Source of the DNA: an uncultured Acholeplasmatales bacterium | GTDB taxonomy: Bacteria > Bacillota_I > Bacilli_A > ML615J-28 > CAG-698 | Reading direction: 5' to 3' | Length of the DNA: 11,384 nt | Assembly: GCA_937877075.1 (NCBI GenBank) | Contig: CALEGD010000014.1 | Coordinates: 1-11,384 of the forward strand | Shown: positions 5,804 to 11,384 of the stretch, piece after piece | How positions within the stretch are numbered: the stretch's first letter is position 1 | Layout of the letters: the number at the start of each line of letters is the position of its first letter | Made by a program: the position numbers and the translations under genes | Notes under the pieces: generated by a model | Seen by the model: the letters and a program-made list of their open reading frames with translations, nothing else | The model's database searches: none | What the model was told of the DNA's origin: nothing

Positions 5804-7993
5804 TTATTTTTCAACGGTTTGAGGTTCTTTCTGTTCCCGATTATTCGGTCGTCTTCGGAAATCACCTTTACCTTTTCTCTTATTATTATCCTTTTTTTCA
5901 GCTACATAGGGATTACATAAATCGACGCGTCCCTTATCGTCAATACCGATAACTTTAACTGTAATTTCATCGCCTAAGGCTAGAAGATCTTCCACCTTTG
6001 CAACTTTTTCTTCTGCCATCTTGGAGATATGCAGTAAGCCTTCACATCCCGGCCACAGTTCTACAAAAGCACCGAATTTTTCAATGCGAACAACTTTACC
6101 AGAATAAAGTTTCCCGACTTCTGCTACCCTAACAATATTTCTAACTATTTCAGCGGCTTTTTCACACCAAATCCGATCAACATGCATAATGGTTACCCGC
6201 CCGTCTTGTTCGATATCGATACGGACATCATTGCATTGATTGATAATTTCGGTAATAACTTTTCCACCGGAACCGATAACTTCACGGATCTTATCGGGAT
6301 CAATCTTAAAGGTGATGACCTTCGGTGCATAAGGACTGACTTCCGGACGAACCGTAGGTATTGTCTCTTCCATATGGTTGAGGATAAACATTCTTCCTTT
6401 ATTAGCTTGTTTTAAAGCTTCATGTAAGATTTTCTTACTGATACCGGAAATTTTGATATCCATCTGCAAGGCAGTAATACCTTTTCTGGTTCCTGCAACT
6501 TTGAAATCCATGTCACCGAAATGGTCTTCCATCCCTTGTATATCAGTCAGGATCGTATATTTTTTACCATCAGATATTAGTCCCATAGCAATTCCGGCAA
6601 CCGGAGATTTAATCGGAACACCGGCAGCCATTAAAGCCATCGTTCCCGAACAAATTGAAGCTTGCGATGATGAACCGTTTGATTCTAAAATTTCACTGAC
6701 AACCCGAATGGTATAAGGAAATTCTTCTTCAGAAGGAATTACCTGAAGAAGTGCTCTTTCACCAAGAGCGCCGTGACCGATTTCTCGTCTTCCCGGAGAA
6801 CCATAACGTCCGGTTTCACCAACAGAATATTGTGGGAAATTGTAATGAAACATAAAACGTTTGGAATCCTCAACACCGAGTCCGTCAATAATTTGATTTT
6901 CTCCGAGGGCCCCTAAGGTTACAACCGCTAATGATTGGGTTTGACCTCTGGTAAAGAGGGCGGAGCCATGAGTTCTTTCAAACAAATCAATTCGAGAAGA
7001 TAGGGGACGGATTTCATCAATTTTGCGTCCGTCGGGACGAATTTGGTCCTCAACAATCAAACGTCTAACTTCTTCTGAAACAATTGATTCTAAGACCTCA
7101 TTTACATATTTGATTTTATCTTCAAGATCATCTTCATCCTTGAACTTTTCTGTCAGTTCTTCAATTACTCTTTCATTGATAGCATTAATCTTGGCTGCTC
7201 GTTCTAGTTTTTCATGAGTGAACACCGCAGCAACCAGCTCTTTTTCAGCCATAGATCTGACTAAAGCATCGATCGCTTCCGGTGCTTTATGAAGTTCAAC
7301 TTCAACCTTTTCTTTTCCGACTTCAAAGCAAATTGCTTTTTGGAAAGCCACTAACCTTTTGATTTCTTCATGAGCAAAGGTCAGAGCTTCTAGCATATCT
7401 TCTTCCGAAACTTCTTTTGCTTCAGCCTCAACCATATTAATGGCTTCATCGGTACCAGAAACAATTAAGTTGATATCGGAAGCATCCATTTCCTTTACAG
7501 TCGGATTAATAATAAATTTACCGTCAACGCGTCCGACCGTAACACCGGCAACTGGACCGTTAAAAGGAATCTCAGAAACGGTTAAAGAGATAGATGCTCC
7601 AAGCATAGCCGCCATTTCCGAAGAATTGTCGGGGTTAGCGCTTAAGACAGTATTGATAACCTGAACTTCGTTTCTAAAGCCGTCCGGAAATAAAGGACGG
7701 ATCGGTCTGTCAATCAGTCTTGAAGTCAGAGTTTCATGTTCACTCGGCCTTCCTTCTCTTCTCAAAAAGCCTCCGGGGATTTTACCTGCAGCATATAATT
7801 TTTCCTGATAAAGTACTGTCAGAGGGAAAAAATCCGCTTTGGAAACTTTGTTTGAAAAGACGGCAACGGAAAGCACAGCAGTGTCATCAAAACGCACCAG
7901 GCAGGCACCGTTTGCCTGTTTGGCCACTTCACCTATCTCAACAACGAATTTGCGATTTCCTTGTTGATATTCAAAAACTCTCTTTTCATTCAT
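5804..7993 (-). CDS. pnp: Polynucleotide phosphorylase (PNPase)
   Basis: A 729-residue trimeric 3'-to-5' exoribonuclease that degrades RNA with phosphate to nucleoside diphosphates and can run in reverse. Domains in order: first RNase PH core about 10-145, with the RNA-gripping GFLRREGRPSE at 75-85; helical domain about 150-310; second RNase PH core about 320-555, with catalytic Asp490, Asp496 and Lys498 in EDHFGDMDFK (equivalent to E. coli D486, D492, K494); KH domain about 560-622 with GSGGK at 574-578; S1 domain about 627-695. The last 30 residues form a basic, disordered tail. Slight departures are GSGG for the more usual GPSG, and GRVDLCNP where GRVNLSRK is common at the end of S1. The ATG follows AAGGAG. 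It lies downstream of rpsO, the usual order, and probably shares the rpsO transcript through a hairpin between them. Complete and intact. Confidence 0.98.
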   Translation of the reverse strand: MNEKRVFEYQQGNRKFVVEIGEVAKQANGACLVRFDDTAVLSVAVFSNKVSKADFFPLTVLYQEKLYAAGKIPGGFLRREGRPSEHETLTSRLIDRPIRPLFPDGFRNEVQVINTVLSANPDNSSEMAAMLGASISLTVSEIPFNGPVAGVTVGRVDGKFIINPTVKEMDASDINLIVSGTDEAINMVEAEAKEVSEEDMLEALTFAHEEIKRLVAFQKAICFEVGKEKVEVELHKAPEAIDALVRSMAEKELVAAVFTHEKLERAAKINAINERVIEELTEKFKDEDDLEDKIKYVNEVLESIVSEEVRRLIVEDQIRPDGRKIDEIRPLSSRIDLFERTHGSALFTRGQTQSLAVVTLGALGENQIIDGLGVEDSKRFMFHYNFPQYSVGETGRYGSPGRREIGHGALGERALLQVIPSEEEFPYTIRVVSEILESNGSSSQASICSGTMALMAAGVPIKSPVAGIAMGLISDGKKYTILTDIQGMEDHFGDMDFKVAGTRKGITALQMDIKISGISKKILHEALKQANKGRMFILNHMEETIPTVRPEVSPYAPKVITFKIDPDKIREVIGSGGKVITEIINQCNDVRIDIEQDGRVTIMHVDRIWCEKAAEIVRNIVRVAEVGKLYSGKVVRIEKFGAFVELWPGCEGLLHISKMAEEKVAKVEDLLALGDEITVKVIGIDDKGRVDLCNPYVAEKKDNNKRKGKGDFRRRPNNREQKEPQTVEK

Positions 7994-8021
7994 TAATAAT
8001 TACTCCTTATTTCTTTTTCAA

Positions 8022-8043
8022 AAAGGGTATTTACATACCCTTT
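8022..8043 (-). terminator. rpsO-pnp intergenic hairpin, probable attenuator or processing site
   Basis: Perfect nine-base arms AAAGGGTAT (8043-8035) and ATACCCTTT (8030-8022) with loop GTAA, starting three bases after the rpsO stop. Only two more Ts follow before GAAAAAG, so it looks like a partial terminator or RNase site that lets some transcription reach pnp. Whether it terminates, is cut or stabilises the rpsO 3' end cannot be told from sequence. Confidence 0.65.
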
Positions 8044-8046
8044 CAC

Positions 8047-8319
8047 TTACTTTCTGAGATTTAAATCAGCAATCAAGCTACGATAAGCTTCCACATCTTT
8101 TTTCTTTAAATAGTTCAATAAATTACGACGATGACCGACTTTTTTCAATAATCCGCGACCGGAATGATAGTCATGAGAGTGAGTTTTTAAATGCTCATTC
8201 AAACGGTTAATTTCCGCTGTCAGAATCGCAATTTGGACATGAACGGATCCGGAATCTTTTTCGCTCTTTCCAAACCTTGCAACTAATTGTGCTTTTTCTT
8301 CTTTTGAAATGCAAGACAT
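8047..8319 (-). CDS. rpsO: 30S ribosomal protein S15
   Basis: A 90-residue primary 16S rRNA-binding protein of the small-subunit central domain. Family hallmarks: EVQI-like VHVQIAILTAEINRLNEHL at 26-44, HxxDxxSxRGL as HSHDYHSGRGLL at 47-58, and GHRRNLLNYLKKKD at 62-75. The length is standard (89-90). The start is set by AAGGAGG at 8327-8333. A promoter and a structured leader of about 74 bases lie upstream, and pnp lies downstream, the usual arrangement. Cys3 and Ile4 in the N-terminal MSCISKEEK are minor deviations from the usual MALTxExK. Confidence 0.98.
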   Translation of the reverse strand: MSCISKEEKAQLVARFGKSEKDSGSVHVQIAILTAEINRLNEHLKTHSHDYHSGRGLLKKVGHRRNLLNYLKKKDVEAYRSLIADLNLRK

Positions 8320-8393
8320 AGTATTTCCTCCTTAATTTATTTACGCCTATGACCCAGATAACGTCGGAGAATCGTTTATCAGAGTTCAAGGAC
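8320..8393 (-). promoter_or_regulatory. rpsO 5' leader, candidate S15 autoregulatory RNA
   Basis: From the predicted start (about 8393) to the ATG there are about 74 bases. A hairpin forms from GAACTC (8387-8382) and GATAAACG (8380-8373) with CGTTATC (8363-8357) and GGGTC (8355-8351). It has single bulged A residues, one T-T mismatch and a nine-base loop. The lower stem has a U-G pair flanked by C-G pairs, the kind of GU/GC step S15 binds in 16S rRNA. TCCTT (8392-8388) just before the hairpin can pair with AAGGA of the Shine-Dalgarno sequence (8333-8329). S15 autoregulation through diverse leaders is known; this specific structure is my inference. Confidence 0.5.
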
Positions 8394-8399
8394 TTATTT

Positions 8400-8428
8400 A
8401 TTATACCATATTAAGGATAATATGTAAA
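8400..8428 (-). promoter_or_regulatory. Sigma-A promoter of rpsO-pnp with extended -10
   Basis: TTTACA (8428-8423), 17-base spacer ending in TGG, then TATAAT (8405-8400), giving TGnTATAAT. The predicted start is near 8393. Confidence 0.85.
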
Positions 8429-8514
8429 TTAAATTTATGAATTATCTAAAATAAATTAAAAGAATACTTGACTAAATTATTATACCCGAAAAACAAAAAA
8501 TCTAAACAGGCAAA

Positions 8515-8547
8515 GAAAATAATTAAATATCCTTAATATCTTTAATT
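8515..8547 (-). terminator. Weak candidate terminator after mtnN
   Basis: Minus-strand AATTAAA, a two-base GA bulge, TAT, a five-base loop, then ATATTTAATT (8530-8521) and ATTTTC. All pairs are A-T, so the hairpin is weak. It lies five bases after the mtnN stop and upstream of the rpsO promoter. Confidence 0.4.
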
Positions 8548-8551
8548 CAAT

Positions 8552-9247
8552 CTAATTTAAATGCTTTAAGACCTCAAGCAAAAATAAATTGCTGTTGATA
8601 CAAGCGGTCTCAAGATAGTCACAATATTCTTGATATTGCGATTTGCGTCCGATAAGATCGCTGATCGCACGAATGGCGATAAAGGGAATATCATAAAACC
8701 AAGCACTCTGACCGAAAGCTGCTGATTCCATATCCAGGGCCAGAACCTCTTTATTTGGATAGTGATTTTCGATAATCGCAGCCACTTCTTCTTGATCGGA
8801 ATAGAAGCGATCCCCCGATAAGATGATTCCCTCCTTATACGGTAAACTAAGTTTTAATCCAGTAATTATTTCTGCTTGAGAAGGAAAGAATGCCGGACAA
8901 TCGGGAATCTGACCGTAGGAATAATCCCCTCCAACTCTAACATCAACATCTCCATATGCCACACTTCCAGCAACTACCACTTCCCCACTAGCGACTTTTC
9001 CGACTACTCCACCGGAGACGCCGATATTAATGACTAAGTCCAAATCAGGATAGGAATTAACAAGTGCGGAAAAGAGAATACCGGAAGCAACTTTACCAAT
9101 TCCCGACTTGACAATTACCAGCTCTTTACCGGCAAAATTACCTTCGTAAAAAACATGTTTAAGTCTTTTTGTTTCGCATCTATTTTCCAAATGAGCTAAG
9201 AGATAATCTATTTCCTTCTGCATAGCTCCAATAATGGCAATTTTCAT
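8552..9247 (-). CDS. mtnN: 5'-methylthioadenosine/S-adenosylhomocysteine nucleosidase
   Basis: A 231-residue enzyme that removes adenine from methylthioadenosine, S-adenosylhomocysteine and 5'-deoxyadenosine, clearing SAM by-products and feeding methionine salvage or the LuxS branch. Catalytic residues match E. coli numbering exactly: Glu12 in GAMQKEI, Met173 and Glu174 in LDMESAA, Asp197 in RAISDL. The INIGVSGG segment at 74-80 is a mild variant of the usual INTGSAGG. The length equals the family norm. The start is set by GGAGG four bases before the ATG and by the four-base ATGA overlap with ribF, so it is the third gene of the truB-ribF-mtnN operon. In Bacillus, rpsO follows ribF (ribC) directly, so mtnN is an insertion in that conserved order. 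Confidence 0.97.
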   Translation of the reverse strand: MKIAIIGAMQKEIDYLLAHLENRCETKRLKHVFYEGNFAGKELVIVKSGIGKVASGILFSALVNSYPDLDLVINIGVSGGVVGKVASGEVVVAGSVAYGDVDVRVGGDYSYGQIPDCPAFFPSQAEIITGLKLSLPYKEGIILSGDRFYSDQEEVAAIIENHYPNKEVLALDMESAAFGQSAWFYDIPFIAIRAISDLIGRKSQYQEYCDYLETACINSNLFLLEVLKHLN

Positions 9248-10158
9248 CTTTCCTCCAAAATTTTTCTGGCTTCTTTAATATCATTATCAATCTGTTTTTG
9301 GAGTTCCTTTATCTCAGAAAACTTAATTTCCGGCCTTAAGAACCTCACAAAATCAATCGAGATTTCCTTTCCGTAAAGGTCTTCTTGAAAATCAAGAATA
9401 TGAACTTCCAAACGTGGGCGTTTAAGATAATTTATCGTTGGGTTATGACCAATATTACAGACCCCAAAATATTTTTTATTATCAATATAAACAATAACAG
9501 CATAAACTCCGATTTGAAGATTATAGTAATCTTCCTCTAAACTGATGTTTGCAGTCCGAATGCCGATTTTACGTCCGACTTGATTTCCGGGTATCACAAT
9601 TCCTGAGATATTATAATAACGTCCAAGGATTAAAGCGGCAATATCAACACGCCCATCTCTTAATAATTCTCTTACACCCTCCGAGCCCATCTTTTGATTA
9701 TTAAAATCTATCCTATCCAGTACAAAGGTCGGATATTTTTCTTTTAATCTCAATGAATTTCCTAAACCTTTAGAGCCGTACCGATAATCAAAACCAACAA
9801 AGATCTTTTTGATGTCTAATTTTCCAAGGACATAATCTTCAAACTCTTCGGGCATTAAGCTAGCAAACTCGCTTGTGAAATCAATAATGATCAGATAATC
9901 AACGCCAAGAGCTTCCAAAGTTTTTACTTTTTCAGGTAAGGGAGTAATATAGCCTTGATATGACCTCTTTTTTAGAACAAAATCCGGATGGGGATCAAAA
10001 GTTAAAACTGCGGACTTTAAGCCATTATTTCGGGCAAAATCAATCGCTTGAGCGATTAACTTTTGGTGCGCTAAATGAAGTCCGTCAAATTCACCCATTG
10101 CCAGAGCCAGTCCACCTAGATTTCGATAGTCTTGATAATCAAAATTTATTAATTCCAT
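9244..10158 (-). CDS. ribF: Bifunctional riboflavin kinase/FMN adenylyltransferase RibF (adenylyltransferase motif diverged)
   Basis: A 304-residue cytoplasmic enzyme that makes FMN from riboflavin and, in the family, FAD from FMN. The N-terminal adenylyltransferase domain (about 1-165) has GEFDGLHLAH at 22-31 and VGFDYRYG at 121-128. The C-terminal kinase domain (about 180-304) has VGRKIGIRTAN at 194-204, FGVCNIGHNPT at 231-241 and the catalytic Glu251 in LEVHILD. Three conserved spots differ: HxGH reads HLAH (Ala30), ISSTRIR reads MGSEGVR (157-163, with Glu where the ATP-binding Thr lies), and PTAN reads RTAN. The kinase Thr202, Asn204 and Glu251 remain, so flavokinase activity is likely while FAD synthesis is less certain. 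The ATG lies ten bases inside the truB 3' end with only a weak AGAAAG ribosome site, so coupling to truB is likely. Confidence 0.95.
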   Translation of the reverse strand: MELINFDYQDYRNLGGLALAMGEFDGLHLAHQKLIAQAIDFARNNGLKSAVLTFDPHPDFVLKKRSYQGYITPLPEKVKTLEALGVDYLIIIDFTSEFASLMPEEFEDYVLGKLDIKKIFVGFDYRYGSKGLGNSLRLKEKYPTFVLDRIDFNNQKMGSEGVRELLRDGRVDIAALILGRYYNISGIVIPGNQVGRKIGIRTANISLEEDYYNLQIGVYAVIVYIDNKKYFGVCNIGHNPTINYLKRPRLEVHILDFQEDLYGKEISIDFVRFLRPEIKFSEIKELQKQIDNDIKEARKILEER

Positions 10159-11000
10159 ATTCTTTCTGCGTAATATTTTCCTTCTTTATATTTGTATATT
10201 CCTAAGAGTTTTTCTCCTTGCTTGAAAACAATAAGCGGTTCAAGAGAATCAAATACAACCGGATTACCGTTTCTAATCTTATGAACCAAAAATTCATCCA
10301 CCTCATATTTCGGAAAGTCTAGAGCATCAACCATTGATACTAAAAAAAGATTTCCGCTTTCTATTTCTGAAATAGTTGAGGCCTTATCTAATCTAAAAGC
10401 ACCTGAACTTAATCTTTCCAGTGATGAAAGATGAGCAGGATAACCGAGTTCTTCTCCGATTTCTGTACAAAGTGTCCTTACATAAGTGCCTTTCGAAACT
10501 TTACAAAAAAAGCTGAACTTTGCAGTAGTATTCTGATAGGTAATCGGACTTCGTCTTTCTAAGGCAAAGATTTCTATTTCCCGCGGTTCGCGTTTAATAC
10601 TAATACCCTCCCGGGCCAGTTCATATAGTTTCTTGCCTTCTTTTTTTAGTGCAGAATACATCGGCGGAATCTGTAGTCGCTTTCCCAGAAGTTTAGATAA
10701 ACTTTGATCAAGATTCGAGATTTCTTCTACCGGTTTCTTTTCAACAATATTTCCACTCGCATCCTCAGTATCGGTAGCTTCTCCCAAAATAATTTCCGCT
10801 AAATATTCTTTGTCTTGATTTAAAAGATAATTGGAAAGTTTTGTTGCTTCATTAAGAAGAACAACAAGCAATCCCGTAGCTAAGGGATCTAGGGTTCCGG
10901 CATGACCGATTTTCTTTACCTTTAAGATCTTTTTAATTTTTTGAATAACCGCATTCGAGGTCATTCCAGATTCTTTATTTACAAGTAAAATTCCATTCAT
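10149..11000 (-). CDS. truB: tRNA pseudouridine(55) synthase TruB
   Basis: A 283-residue enzyme that converts U55 of the tRNA T-loop to pseudouridine. The catalytic motif GHAGTLDPLATGLL lies at 32-45 with Asp38 as nucleophile. KEYLAEIILGEATDTED (64-80), PPMYSALKKEGKKLYELAREG and KGTYVRTLCTEIGEELGYPAHLSSLERLSSG-type segments follow in the family order, with a short C-terminal PUA-like part. The N-terminus MNGILLVNKESGMTS matches TruB starts, so the ATG at 11000 is right although no Shine-Dalgarno sequence precedes it and the predicted transcription start is only about three bases upstream. It is first in truB-ribF-mtnN. Slightly shorter than the usual 290-310, otherwise ordinary. Confidence 0.97.
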   Translation of the reverse strand: MNGILLVNKESGMTSNAVIQKIKKILKVKKIGHAGTLDPLATGLLVVLLNEATKLSNYLLNQDKEYLAEIILGEATDTEDASGNIVEKKPVEEISNLDQSLSKLLGKRLQIPPMYSALKKEGKKLYELAREGISIKREPREIEIFALERRSPITYQNTTAKFSFFCKVSKGTYVRTLCTEIGEELGYPAHLSSLERLSSGAFRLDKASTISEIESGNLFLVSMVDALDFPKYEVDEFLVHKIRNGNPVVFDSLEPLIVFKQGEKLLGIYKYKEGKYYAERIWN

Positions 11001-11009
11001 ATCTTAATT

Positions 11010-11018
11010 ATTATACCA
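11010..11018 (-). promoter_or_regulatory. Extended -10 promoter immediately upstream of truB
   Basis: TGGTATAAT on the minus strand (11018-11010). The best -35 at 17 bases is TTTTAA (11038-11033), poor, as is common with extended -10 promoters. The predicted start is near 11003, giving a nearly leaderless truB mRNA. Confidence 0.65.
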
Positions 11019-11083
11019 CGTTCTAATATTTATTAAAAGGAAATGAAAGCCTTAACAAATAATTTTTCGAAGTATTTTCTTTC

Positions 11084-11115
11084 AAAAACTAAAAGTCGGA
11101 ATAATCCGACTTTTA
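11084..11115 (-). terminator. Intrinsic terminator overlapping the fchA-type stop codon
   Basis: Perfect eleven-base arms TAAAAGTCGGA (11115-11105) and TCCGACTTTTA (11100-11090) around TTAT, followed by GTTTTTG. The first arm begins with the TAA stop codon of the gene. Confidence 0.88.
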
Positions 11116-11384
11116 ATTTAGTTCATTTTCAACCGCATTTAATATTCTATTCTTAATTTCGTTACCAAGAGTAAGAAGAGTAAGGCATTCATCAAGACAA
11201 TCATTTTTATATTTTTGATCCTCAAACCCGGAAAGATTTGTTTTCACATTCAAAACCGCGCCATTTAGTCCCGAGCAAAGCATTAAGGTCCCGACACCGA
11301 AATCAGAGGTCGCAGTTTTATTTGCATATTCATACATCGGCTCCGCTAATTGAAGAGCTTCAAGGGCAAGTCTTGCCGACCGAA
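11113..11384 (-). CDS. fchA: Methenyltetrahydrofolate cyclohydrolase/cyclodeaminase family protein, 3' part only
   Basis: The reading frame is open to the window edge (first full codon at 11382), so only the last 89 residues are present and the true start lies outside. ALEALQLAEPMYEYANKTATSDFGVG, then GLNGAVLNVKTNL and a helical tail match the C-terminal part of the FTCD_C/FchA family: (G)N..a.SD.gva...L...al.GA..NV..Nl. This is a helical enzyme that interconverts 5,10-methenyl- and 10-formyl-tetrahydrofolate (FchA), or deaminates formimino-THF (FTCD C-terminal domain). Which of these cannot be decided from the fragment. The internal ATG at 11337 is not the start because homology runs through it. 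A strong terminator overlaps its stop, separating it from truB. Confidence 0.85.
   Translation of the reverse strand, partial: RSARLALEALQLAEPMYEYANKTATSDFGVGTLMLCSGLNGAVLNVKTNLSGFEDQKYKNDCLDECLTLLTLGNEIKNRILNAVENELN

Noticed and set aside
6182..8064. Several plus-strand open frames opposite pnp.
   Set aside because: All are antisense shadows of a fully conserved gene, without start signals.
8207..8389. Minus-strand open frame starting in the rpsO leader and running into rpsO.
   Set aside because: It overlaps rpsO out of frame, has no ribosome site and translates to compositionally odd sequence. The leader is better explained as regulatory RNA.
8468..8500. TTGACT on the plus strand near 8468 as a promoter.
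   Set aside because: There is no -10 box at a suitable distance and no plus-strand gene downstream.
8452..8500. A second TATAAT on the minus strand (near 8473) as an additional rpsO promoter.
   Set aside because: No adequate -35 box or extended -10, and the promoter at 8400-8428 is far better placed.
1..11384. Search for CRISPR-like arrays, insertion sequences, prophage, toxin-antitoxin or defence cassettes.
   Set aside because: No spaced repeats, transposase motifs, integrase, att-like duplications or paired small ORFs were seen. Nearly every stretch is accounted for by conserved genes or their signals.

Overview
This is an AT-rich bacterial chromosome segment in which every gene I can support lies on the minus strand, so transcription runs from high to low coordinates. 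TGG encodes Trp and TGA ends several genes (engB, spoVID-like, nudF, ribF), so the genetic code is the standard bacterial one and not the Mycoplasma/Spiroplasma code. The RNase P RNA is Bacillus-type (class B), and NudF, PNPase, S15, EngB and TruB all read as Firmicutes proteins. A SpoVID-like/YsxE-like gene pair beside engB points to a low-GC Firmicute of the Bacilli or Mollicutes-related branches (for example Erysipelotrichia, Turicibacter/Haloplasma or an uncultured RF39/Izemoplasma-like lineage) that makes spores or descends from spore formers. The exact taxon cannot be read from this window.

Layout in transcription order. (1) 11384-11113: the 3' end of a cyclodeaminase/methenyl-THF cyclohydrolase (FchA family) gene, with a strong terminator overlapping its stop. 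(2) 11000-8552: truB-ribF-mtnN, a tightly overlapping operon with a promoter so close to truB that the mRNA would be nearly leaderless. (3) 8428-5782: a good promoter, a structured leader that may be an S15 autoregulatory element, rpsO, an intergenic hairpin, pnp and a terminator. This is the classical truB-ribF-rpsO-pnp block with mtnN inserted. (4) 5745-4814: a two-helix membrane protein of unknown function with its own promoter. (5) 4774-4359: rnpB with near-ideal promoter and terminator. (6) 4343-3736: engB, whose Shine-Dalgarno sequence (SD) follows the rnpB terminator by a few bases, then a terminator. (7) 3700-1886: spoVID-like and ysxE-like genes, translationally coupled, ended by a terminator that overlaps the ysxE stop. 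(8) 1890-73: a promoter, nudF and an aspartate/aromatic-type aminotransferase, also coupled by an ATGA overlap.

Most of the window is housekeeping: RNA processing and decay (rnpB, pnp, truB), ribosome assembly (engB, rpsO), flavin and SAM-byproduct metabolism (ribF, mtnN), nucleotide clean-up (nudF) and amino-acid metabolism. The more unusual content is the sporulation-type pair (a small SPOCS/LysM protein with a nine-residue tandem repeat, and a partner with a kinase-like fold lacking the catalytic Asp residues), a diverged RibF, the rpsO leader, the unknown membrane protein, and a habit of placing terminator hairpins on or immediately after stop codons. I found no mobile element, CRISPR array, phage gene or clear novel defence-type system.
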